Shown: in pieces, positions 1-5,994 of the stretch | Numbering within the stretch: position 1 is the first letter of the stretch | Layout of the letters: each line of letters opens with the position of its first letter | From: an uncultured Pseudomonadales bacterium | GTDB lineage: Bacteria; Pseudomonadota; Gammaproteobacteria; Pseudomonadales; Porticoccaceae | Assembly (NCBI GenBank): GCA_905478725.1 | Contig: CAJQJT010000242.1 | Location: 1 to 5,994 of the forward strand | Reading direction: 5' to 3' | DNA length: 5,994 nucleotides | Position numbers and translations under genes: made by a program | The notes under the pieces: generated by a model | Told to the model about the DNA's origin: nothing | Database searches by the model: none | Seen by the model: only the letters and a program-made list of their open reading frames with translations

Positions 1-1403
1 ACGACAAGATGGGTCCCGATACTCAATTGTCGATTCTGCGTTCCGATGGCGGTCTGGCTTCGGCTCGCGCCTCGGCGGAGTCTCCAGTGAATATGTTGAT
101 GTCTGGTCCTGCTGGGGGTGTCTCTGGCGCCATTTACTTCTGCAGTCGCGCTGGATACGACAATATTTTGACCTGCGATATGGGTGGCACCTCCACCGAT
201 GTGGCCTTGATCCAAAACTCTCGTGCTCGCGTGCGTCGGGAGACCATTGTTGCGGATGTGCGAGTTCGTGCTCCCTCAGTGGATGTGCGTACTGTAGGAG
301 CTGGCGGCGGTTCCATTGCCTTTGTTCCAGAGTTAACTAAAGCACTGCGTGTAGGCCCTGAGTCTGCCGGTGCGGTTCCCGGTCCTGCCTGTTATATGAA
401 AGGTGGCGTTCAGCCTACTGTCTGCGATGCCAATGTGGTGCTGGGCTATTTACCCTCGGATGTGCAGCTTGGCGGCAAGATGGAAATCAATCGCGAAGCC
501 TCTGTAGCGGCAGTACAGTCGGTTGCTGATGCTATGGGTATCGACCTGATGGCTGCGGCTGAAGGCATTGTTAAAATTGCTAACGAATCCATGTTTGGCG
601 CACTGCGTCTGGTGTCGGTTGAACAGGGTTACGATCCCCGTGACTTCGCTCTGGTTGGTTTTGGTGGAGCAGGACCATTGCATGCCAATGCACTGGGTGT
701 GCTCACTGATGCCTGGCCGGTGATTATTCCACCGGGACCCGGTGTTCTCTGTGCCTATGGTGATGCCACCACTCAGGTGCAGGATGAAGCGGCGCGAACT
801 TATCTGACCATGGCCAATGATCTCAGTGACGCTCAGTTGACGTCGGATCTGATGGAGTTACAGGTAAGGGCTGGAGACGCGCTGTTAAAAGACAATATTC
901 CCGCCTCCGAGCATGAAATTTCCTATCAGGCTGATCTGCGTTATGCGGGACAGGCTTTTCAAATCACTATCGACTTTACCGAAGCTGAGCTGAAGGAGAA
1001 GGGCGTTGCGCTGTTAACCGGTCAATTTGATGCGGAGCATGAGCAGCTATTTACCTTTAAGTTGGATGATGGTCACGAGATTCTGATGATTCGTGCTCTC
1101 GCCAAAGCAAAAGCCAAGGCCATTGCCGAGCGCCAAATTGGCCAGACCGGTATGAGCCTTGAGGAGTGCAAGATTGCCAACAGCCGTTTCTATTATGAGG
1201 GGGACTGGTACGACTCCACCATCTATGATCGCAATAAGCTGAGCACTGGATTGGAAGTTGCGGGTCCGGCGATTGTCGGGGAGATGGACTCTACTACCGT
1301 AGTCTTACCGGGCTATATTGCCACCGTAGATAAGGTCGGCAATCTGCTTATTAACCCACAGGCATCAGCCACGCACTCTTTAAACCAGCAGGGGAGTAAT
1401 TAA
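1..1403 (+). CDS. hyuA: HyuA-type hydantoinase/oxoprolinase subunit, 5'-truncated by window edge
   Basis: This is the ATP-using subunit of a cytoplasmic two-subunit enzyme of the 5-oxoprolinase/hydantoinase/acetone carboxylase superfamily. Family members phosphorylate the carbonyl oxygen of a substrate that the HyuB partner then processes. The reading frame is open at the left edge (first whole codon at 3), and about 466 residues of a usual ~690 are visible. Counting from the Met codon at 9, the central Hydantoinase_A domain shows SGPAGG (33-38), the ASKHA phosphate motif DMGGTSTDVALI (57-68), VGAGGGSIA (96-104), GPACY (125-129) and GFGGAGPLHA (217-226). The C-terminal domain ends with GPAIVGEMDSTTVV. 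The missing part should hold the N-terminal domain with the first DxGGTxTD phosphate motif, so the Met at 9 is not the real start. The stop lies two bases before hyuB. No frameshift is seen. The family is certain; the substrate is unknown. Confidence 0.95.
   Translation, partial: DKMGPDTQLSILRSDGGLASARASAESPVNMLMSGPAGGVSGAIYFCSRAGYDNILTCDMGGTSTDVALIQNSRARVRRETIVADVRVRAPSVDVRTVGAGGGSIAFVPELTKALRVGPESAGAVPGPACYMKGGVQPTVCDANVVLGYLPSDVQLGGKMEINREASVAAVQSVADAMGIDLMAAAEGIVKIANESMFGALRLVSVEQGYDPRDFALVGFGGAGPLHANALGVLTDAWPVIIPPGPGVLCAYGDATTQVQDEAARTYLTMANDLSDAQLTSDLMELQVRAGDALLKDNIPASEHEISYQADLRYAGQAFQITIDFTEAELKEKGVALLTGQFDAEHEQLFTFKLDDGHEILMIRALAKAKAKAIAERQIGQTGMSLEECKIANSRFYYEGDWYDSTIYDRNKLSTGLEVAGPAIVGEMDSTTVVLPGYIATVDKVGNLLINPQASATHSLNQQGSN
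1390..1396 (+). promoter_or_regulatory. Ribosome binding site of hyuB
   Basis: The purine-rich AGGGGAG lies inside the last codons of hyuA, nine bases before the ATG at 1406. It fixes that start codon and fits translational coupling of the two subunits, whose genes are separated by only two bases. Confidence 0.7.
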
Positions 1404-1405
1404 TC

Positions 1406-3289
1406 ATGACGGCAAGACTATTAGAAACTAACCATGATCCCCTAAAGCGTATTGATGTAGACGGTGTGACAGTCGATATTATTGAGAATGCGCTGCGCAA
1501 TGCTCGTGAGGAGATGGATGCAGTGCTGTTTAGAACGGCTATGTCTCCAGGTATCCGTGAGCAGGGTGACTGCTTCCCGATGATCGCTAATAAAGAAGGC
1601 AAGATGGTAGTGGGGCAGTTCGGTTCCTTTATTGGGCCCTTTTTAGAAGCCTATGACGAGGAGATCGAAGAGGGGGATATTATCCTCACCAACGATCCCT
1701 ATATGTGTAATGCGGCAGTTTCTCACTTGCCCGATTGGGTGGTGTTGGTACCCATCTTCAAAGATGGCCGCCATATAGCCTGGTCGGCGATGTTCGGGCA
1801 TATGTCGGATAACGGCGGCATGGTCCCGGGATCGATTCCTATTCAGGCGACGACGATCTTCCAAGAAGGTATTCGTATTCCGCCCACTAAGCTGTATAAA
1901 AAAGGTGTTTTGCAGGCGGATCTTCTGGAGCTGATTCTGCATAACGTGCGCACGCCCCAGTGGAACCGTTTTGATCTGAATGCATTGGTTGCCGCCTGTA
2001 ATACAGCAGCTAAACGCTGTGTGGAATTGGCGGTTCGCTTTGGCGACGATGTGCTGTTCTCCACGATGGATATTATGTTGCAGCGTAACTACGAAGCGAT
2101 GAAGCATATTATCGGTATGTTTATTCCCGAAGAGCCCCGCGAGTTTGAAGACTATATCTGCGACGACGGCATGGGTATGGGCCCCTATAAAATTAAGTGC
2201 ACCATGTGGCGTGAGGGGGACAAGGCGATCTTTGATTTTGCCGGCACCGATCCCCAGGCTCAGAGTTCGGTGAACTTCTTCCTCAACGAAGATATGTTCA
2301 AAATGTTCTTTGGCTCTTTCACTATTAATGTGGTGGATCCACAGATCGTGTTTAACGATGGTTTCTATGATCTGGTGGATGTGCGCATTCCTCAGGGCAC
2401 ATTATTAAAACCTAACTATCCTGCGGCACTGTCCGGCAGAACTCATGCTCTGGGTCGTATCTTTGATGTGCTCGGTGCCCTGTTGGGTATGGGCGCACCT
2501 GAGATGATGTTGAACGCAGCGGGCTTCTCCGATTCACCCCACCTGTTCTTTTCCGGTTACGACAGCCGTGAAGGTAAGGGCAATGAGTGGTTCCAGCTAT
2601 TCCAGATTGGCTTTGGTGGTGTTCCCGGTCGCCCAGTGGGTGATGGGCCAGACGGACACAGTCTGTGGCCTGGCTTCACTAACGTACCCAATGAATTTAT
2701 CGAGTCCTATTTCCCGCTGCGTATCGAGCGCTATGAAACCATCACGGATTCTGGGGGTGCAGGTTTGCACCGCGGTGGCAATGGTTTGAGTGTGGCCTAT
2801 CGTTTCCTCTGTGATGGCGATATTGGTATTCACGACGACCGCTGGCTGACCTATCCCTGGGGTGTTCTCGGGGGTGAAACTGGACTGCGTTCGACCAAGA
2901 AGTTGGTCCGTGTGGATGGCTCTGAAGAGTCGCTGCCGGCCAAGGTCGAAGGCATCAAAGTTAAAACCGGCGATGTGCTCTATTTCAATACCTGGGGCGG
3001 CGGTGGCTGGGGCGATCCCTTTGCCCGTGATCCTGAGTTGGTACGCCAGGATGTGGCGCGACGATTGGTCTCTGTTGAAGGTGCCAAGCGTTACGGTGTG
3101 GTTATGGCAGTAGATGCTAGCGTGGACCAAGCGGCCACAGAGATCCTGCGTGCTGAGCTTATTGCAGCCCGTGGTACTGACACTGCGCTGTTTAACTTCG
3201 GCGGTGATCTGGAAGATATTCGCAGTCGCTGTGAAGCGGAAACCAATTTGCCCGCGCCGGTGAAACCGACGTTTGTGGGTGCAAAGTAA
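1406..3289 (+). CDS. hyuB: HyuB-type hydantoinase B/oxoprolinase subunit
   Basis: This is the partner subunit of HyuA. In studied relatives it carries the metal site where the phosphorylated substrate is hydrolysed or carboxylated. The 627-residue protein is complete and is longer than a minimal HyuB but shorter than acetone carboxylase alpha (about 776). One Hydantoinase_B domain fills most of it: EEMDAVLFRTAMS (35-47), NDPY (96-99), SHLPDW (106-111), PAALSGRTHALGR, DSGGAGLHRGG (448-458) and GGGGWGDP (531-538). His107, Asp110 and His132 have the H-x2-D-x21-H spacing that I recall for the Mn ligands of acetone carboxylase alpha. The C-terminal tail after residue 540 has the R-R-L-V-S-V-E-G-A and C-x-A-E-T-x-L-P-A-P elements common in this branch. 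The ATG at 1406 has a good ribosome binding site, and the next Met is residue 37, inside the domain. The superfamily is sure, but hydantoinase, lactamase or carboxylase activity cannot be told apart. Confidence 0.95.
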   Translation: MTARLLETNHDPLKRIDVDGVTVDIIENALRNAREEMDAVLFRTAMSPGIREQGDCFPMIANKEGKMVVGQFGSFIGPFLEAYDEEIEEGDIILTNDPYMCNAAVSHLPDWVVLVPIFKDGRHIAWSAMFGHMSDNGGMVPGSIPIQATTIFQEGIRIPPTKLYKKGVLQADLLELILHNVRTPQWNRFDLNALVAACNTAAKRCVELAVRFGDDVLFSTMDIMLQRNYEAMKHIIGMFIPEEPREFEDYICDDGMGMGPYKIKCTMWREGDKAIFDFAGTDPQAQSSVNFFLNEDMFKMFFGSFTINVVDPQIVFNDGFYDLVDVRIPQGTLLKPNYPAALSGRTHALGRIFDVLGALLGMGAPEMMLNAAGFSDSPHLFFSGYDSREGKGNEWFQLFQIGFGGVPGRPVGDGPDGHSLWPGFTNVPNEFIESYFPLRIERYETITDSGGAGLHRGGNGLSVAYRFLCDGDIGIHDDRWLTYPWGVLGGETGLRSTKKLVRVDGSEESLPAKVEGIKVKTGDVLYFNTWGGGGWGDPFARDPELVRQDVARRLVSVEGAKRYGVVMAVDASVDQAATEILRAELIAARGTDTALFNFGGDLEDIRSRCEAETNLPAPVKPTFVGAK

Positions 3290-3293
3290 TTAA

Positions 3294-3322
3294 TTTAAAT
3301 GCAGTAAAAACATAAATATTAA
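3294..3322 (+). promoter_or_regulatory. Possible weak sigma-70 promoter for the receptor gene
   Basis: TTTAAA (3294-3299) matches four of six -35 consensus positions. After a 17-base spacer, TATTAA (3317-3322) matches four of six -10 positions. A start near 3329 would give a leader of about 37 bases. Such partial matches are expected by chance in so AT-rich a stretch, so this is only a candidate for extra expression of the receptor beyond read-through from hyuAB. Confidence 0.25.
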
Positions 3323-3352
3323 AACAATAGAAAAAAACCATAAAAAATGAAA

Positions 3353-3359
3353 GAGGGGA
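3353..3359 (+). promoter_or_regulatory. Ribosome binding site of the receptor gene
   Basis: GAGGGGA lies six bases before the ATG at 3366. It is the only G-rich stretch in an otherwise A/T-rich leader, and it decides this start over the later Met codons at residues 10 and 12. Confidence 0.75.
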
Positions 3360-3365
3360 AATATC

Positions 3366-3437
3366 ATGAAACCAATTAACAGTAAAAACGTTATGGCAAT
3401 GGCGATATTGGCCAGCGTAGCAACCACCTCGGTGGCA
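3366..3437 (+). other. Signal peptide region of the receptor
   Basis: This stretch encodes residues 1-24. It has a basic N-region with Lys2 and Lys7, a hydrophobic stretch around residues 9-19, and a small-residue cleavage site with Ser22 at -3 and Ala24 at -1. The mature protein would begin with Glu25, placing the TonB-box-like segment within a few residues of the new N terminus, as is usual for these receptors. Confidence 0.75.
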
Positions 3438-5885
3438 GAAATCACTATCGAAGAAGTTGTAGTATCAGCACGTAAGCGTGCTGAAAATCTTCAAGAAGTC
3501 CCTATAGCAGTAACCGCTTTTACCGAAGCTCAAATTGAGAGTGCCGGTATTCAGCGTCCAGCTGACTTTATTAGCCTGATGCCCAATGTGACCATGGTTG
3601 ACTCCGCTAACGTGGGTGATACACAGGTCAGTATTCGCGGTATTGTTTCAACCCGTGATGCGGAATCCACCTTTGCCTATGTGGTCGATGGTGTGCTGGT
3701 AACCAATCCTAATGGCTTTAACGAAGAGCTGATGGATGTGAGTCAGATCGAAGTGCTTAAAGGCCCTCAGGGCGCACTCTATGGCCGTAACGCAGTGGCT
3801 GGAGCTATTATTGTCACCACTAACCGCCCCGATGAAGAATTTGAAGGCAAGGTTAAAGTCGGTGCCGGTAACAATGGCTCTAAGAATGCCAGTTTAACCC
3901 TAAGCGGTGGTTTGGCTGAGGGTGTTCTGGGTCGTGTCAGTGTCAGTCAGCGTGAGACCGATGGTCATTACAGTAATTCATTTACTGGTGCCAAATCTGT
4001 TGATTTTATGGAAGACACTACAGTTCGCGGACGTTTGATCTGGGACGTTAACGAAGAGTTGTCCTTTGATGTTCGTGCAGGTATGAGCGAAGTCAGTGGC
4101 GGTGCGATTAACTTTAATGCGGTGTTTGCATTGCCTGCGTTTGCCAATGACTTTGGTCTTGGGCCAACCTTCTTTGCCGACGTTAATGATCAGGAATTTA
4201 TCTTTTCCAATAATGTTCCCGGTGAAAATGAGCAGGAAACCTCTGAGTTTTCGGTCAAGGCAGATTGGGATCGCGATGGTGTCGATGTCAGCCTAGTGCT
4301 TAGTTACAGTGATTTGGAAGAGTATTTGCTGTCCGATGGCACCAGTGCCACATTCTATGGGTATGAATTAACCGATGCCTGTCAGACCGATCGGGCCACA
4401 TTGAATAATATGCCTACCGAAATAGGCGGTGCTGGACGATCTGATTTGTTTGGTGACTTCTTCTCCCCATTCGGCGTATTCCCGTCGGGCATAGGGCAAG
4501 AATTTACTGGTATCTATGGTCCCTATACCCCAACAGCCTGTGATGGCTATCAGTATCAGGAACGCAATCAATCCGATACCAGCTTAGAGCTTCGTCTGAC
4601 GTCAGATGATGATGCTGAAATCAGCTGGATTGCCGGTGTCTATGCCGCTGAGATCGAGCGTGAAGTTACAGTTTCCTATGGTGCTGATACGGGCAATGGC
4701 TTCTTGCGCCAGGGTTATGTAGGTCCAACAGGCCCTAATCCAACTGACCTAATGTTCAGTGATCAGTTTGATACTTCGGTAATGGCTGTATTTGGCCAGC
4801 TTGAGTTTGATATCACTGATGATATGGAGCTGGCTTTTGCTGCGCGCTACGATCGTGAAGAACGCGATGTGACTAATCAGGTGCCTAATGAAACTGGATC
4901 AGGCTTGTTGTCACAGCCAACTGGTTCTATCAATCCTGCATTTGCTGCAAACCCAAATGGTATCCCAAGTCGAAGCGCAACCTTTAGTCAGTTTCAGCCC
5001 AAGGTTACCTGGAGCTGGAGTGCTGCTGAAGATCTCAATCTCTATGCAAGCTGGGGTGTGGGTTTCCGCAGTGGTGGCTTTAACTCCATTGGTAGCGAGG
5101 CGCTGATCGACTTCTGGTACAACAATAATGGCGATGGCACTAATCCTGGTGCTCTGGTCGATGGCAAGCTGTCAGTGAAAGATGAGTATGACAAAGAAGT
5201 GTCTACTAGCATCGAGTTTGGCAGCAAGATGGAGTTCTTCGATAACCGCTTGCGAGTCAATGCATCGATCTTTTCTACCGATGTTGAAGACAACCAGTTC
5301 TTTGAATTCTATGCTGGTCCCTTTGGTTTGATGCGCGTAGTAACCACCATTGAAGACTTGCAGATTCAAGGTTTTGAAATGGACTTTAACGCCGTGCTCA
5401 CAGAAAACCTCTCAATGTTTGGCGGTATGGGTATTCTCGACAGTGAAATCAAGCGCAACAATCACCGTCCCGCAACCGTTGGTAATGAAGCTCCTCAGGC
5501 GCCAGATCGTACTTATAACCTAGGTGCGCAGTTTGAAACCGAAGTGAGGTCTGGGATTAATATGACGGCACGCCTGGATTGGCAGTATGTTGGTGAGATG
5601 GCATTCCACACCTTGCAGGGCGAGGCTACGCCGAGTATCTGGCAGGTATTCTATCCTGGTGCCAGCATTACTCAGGACTTCAGTAAAGCCAAGCGTGATG
5701 CCTATGACACACTCAATGCTCGTATCTCCTTTGATGCGGAAAACTGGGGTGTGACTATCTGGGGCCGCAATGTCACCGACGAAAAGTACCTGGAAGAGAT
5801 CATTCCAGCGCCTGAGTTTGGTGGGTCTTTTGTTCACCCGAGTGCCAAAGACTCTTACGGGATTGACTTTAACTACCGTTTCTAA
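3366..5885 (+). CDS. TonB-dependent outer-membrane receptor
   Basis: This is an outer-membrane active transporter powered by the TonB-ExbB-ExbD system. The 839-residue protein is complete and of normal length for the family. Residues 1-24 form a Sec signal peptide (Lys2 and Lys7, a short hydrophobic core, cleavage after SVA). A TonB-box-like IEEVVVSA (28-35) follows at the mature N terminus. The plug domain spans about 41-155, with VPIAVTAF, VSIRGI, YVVDGV and GPQGALYGRN (133-142). The rest is a beta-barrel, with GFRSGGFN (566-573), IWGRNVTDEKY near the end and a C-terminal Phe as expected for BAM recognition. The only two cysteines, 339 and 392, lie in one predicted long surface loop. The gene follows hyuB with no terminator between, suggesting that it imports the substrate of HyuAB. 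The ligand is unknown; a siderophore role is possible, but no Fur box is seen. Confidence 0.95.
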   Translation: MKPINSKNVMAMAILASVATTSVAEITIEEVVVSARKRAENLQEVPIAVTAFTEAQIESAGIQRPADFISLMPNVTMVDSANVGDTQVSIRGIVSTRDAESTFAYVVDGVLVTNPNGFNEELMDVSQIEVLKGPQGALYGRNAVAGAIIVTTNRPDEEFEGKVKVGAGNNGSKNASLTLSGGLAEGVLGRVSVSQRETDGHYSNSFTGAKSVDFMEDTTVRGRLIWDVNEELSFDVRAGMSEVSGGAINFNAVFALPAFANDFGLGPTFFADVNDQEFIFSNNVPGENEQETSEFSVKADWDRDGVDVSLVLSYSDLEEYLLSDGTSATFYGYELTDACQTDRATLNNMPTEIGGAGRSDLFGDFFSPFGVFPSGIGQEFTGIYGPYTPTACDGYQYQERNQSDTSLELRLTSDDDAEISWIAGVYAAEIEREVTVSYGADTGNGFLRQGYVGPTGPNPTDLMFSDQFDTSVMAVFGQLEFDITDDMELAFAARYDREERDVTNQVPNETGSGLLSQPTGSINPAFAANPNGIPSRSATFSQFQPKVTWSWSAAEDLNLYASWGVGFRSGGFNSIGSEALIDFWYNNNGDGTNPGALVDGKLSVKDEYDKEVSTSIEFGSKMEFFDNRLRVNASIFSTDVEDNQFFEFYAGPFGLMRVVTTIEDLQIQGFEMDFNAVLTENLSMFGGMGILDSEIKRNNHRPATVGNEAPQAPDRTYNLGAQFETEVRSGINMTARLDWQYVGEMAFHTLQGEATPSIWQVFYPGASITQDFSKAKRDAYDTLNARISFDAENWGVTIWGRNVTDEKYLEEIIPAPEFGGSFVHPSAKDSYGIDFNYRF

Positions 5886-5903
5886 AATAGCGTAGTATCA
5901 ATA

Positions 5904-5946
5904 GCGGGCTGTGCTCCTTGTAATGGGAAGCACAGCCCGCTTTTTT
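5904..5946 (+). terminator. Rho-independent terminator after the receptor gene
   Basis: A perfect 12-base-pair, GC-rich stem is formed by 5904-5915 (GCGGGCTGTGCT) and 5929-5940 (AGCACAGCCCGC), followed directly by six T at 5941-5946. The 13-base loop can be shortened by two further C-G pairs across a one-base bulge. It begins 18 bases after the receptor stop. The left flank is not A-rich enough to give a T run on the other strand, so it should act mainly on rightward transcription and mark the 3' end of the unit. Confidence 0.93.
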
Positions 5947-5994
5947 ACGACTCAAAAATACTGATGAGAATGGCTATGACCTCGAATGATCTGC
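5947..5994. other. Unassigned right edge after the terminator
   Basis: These 48 bases are too short to assign. On the + strand, in-frame ATG codons at 5964, 5970 and 5976 open a frame that runs off the window (MRMAMTSNDL), but no convincing ribosome binding site precedes them. On the - strand, one frame runs from the edge to a TAA at 5945-5947 and could be the tail of a convergent gene, as could a second frame ending in TGA. None can be preferred. Confidence 0.3.

Larger units (their letters stand above)
3290..3365 (+). other. AT-rich intergenic leader between hyuB and receptor gene
   Basis: This 76-base spacer is strikingly A/T rich: only 9 G or C in 3290-3352, against roughly balanced composition in the flanking genes. 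It contains runs of A and the short palindromes ATTTAAAT (3293-3300) and AATATT (3315-3320). It has no hairpin followed by a T run, so nothing in it would end transcription from hyuB. A second in-frame TAA follows the hyuB stop at 3296. No Fur box or long inverted repeat is visible. Confidence 0.7.

Noticed and set aside
1098..1121. Alternating Ala-Lys run (AKAKAKA) in HyuA
   Set aside because: It is a short low-complexity stretch in the C-terminal domain, with varied codons and no frame disturbance. There is no sign of a tandem repeat expansion.
1643..2107. 154-codon open frame on the - strand inside hyuB
   Set aside because: It lies wholly antisense to a clear HyuB domain. Its translation has no recognisable motif, and I saw no ribosome binding site in front of it.
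2597..3130. 177-codon open frame on the - strand inside hyuB
   Set aside because: It is antisense to the conserved C-terminal half of HyuB. Its composition looks like a complementary-strand shadow and there is no family resemblance.
1395..3294. The same 10-mer AGTAATTAAT at the end of hyuA (1395-1404) and of hyuB (3285-3294)
   Set aside because: It is read in different frames and built around TAA stops in A/T-rich gene ends. Two copies of so simple a string are easily due to chance.
3290..3365. Fur box or long operator palindrome in front of the receptor gene
   Set aside because: Only 6-8 base A/T palindromes are present. Nothing resembles the Fur consensus or a paired repeat of useful length.
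3347..3379. Ten-codon open frame (MKEGKYHETN) overlapping the receptor start, a possible leader peptide
   Set aside because: It has no ribosome binding site upstream, it contains the receptor's own ribosome binding site, and it has no regulatory codon run or attenuator hairpin.
5964..5994. Start of a fourth gene on the + strand
   Set aside because: The frame is open, but only ten codons are visible, there is no clear ribosome binding site, and equally plausible - strand tails overlap it. I left it unassigned.

Overview
This looks like chromosomal sequence from a Gram-negative bacterium. The outer-membrane TonB-dependent receptor has a Sec signal peptide and a C-terminal aromatic residue. The gene organisation and receptor style suggest a marine-type gammaproteobacterium (SAR92/OM60/BD1-7-like). 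That placement is an inference from style, not from a marker gene.

All three recognisable genes lie on the + strand. Positions 1-1403 hold the 3' two-thirds of a HyuA-type ATP-dependent hydantoinase/oxoprolinase subunit, cut by the left edge. Two bases after its stop begins a complete HyuB-type partner subunit (1406-3289). The pair belongs to the superfamily of 5-oxoprolinase, N-methylhydantoinase, caprolactamase, acetone carboxylase and acetophenone carboxylase. These enzymes spend ATP to phosphorylate a lactam, imide or carbonyl oxygen, then hydrolyse or carboxylate the activated substrate. After a very AT-rich 76-base gap with a good ribosome binding site comes a complete 839-residue TonB-dependent receptor (3366-5885). 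A strong intrinsic terminator (5904-5946) ends the unit. The last 48 bases hold no assignable gene.

The simplest reading is a small catabolic transcription unit. The receptor would import a scarce substrate across the outer membrane with TonB energy, and the HyuA/HyuB complex would activate and open or carboxylate it in the cytoplasm. There is no terminator between hyuB and the receptor. The AT-rich gap could carry an additional weak promoter. The substrate cannot be read from the sequence, and no acetone-carboxylase-type gamma subunit is present here.

I found no mobile element, CRISPR array, tRNA, rRNA or broken gene. The window is coherent and mostly ordinary. Its most interesting aspect is the physical link between an unassigned HyuA/HyuB enzyme and a dedicated receptor.
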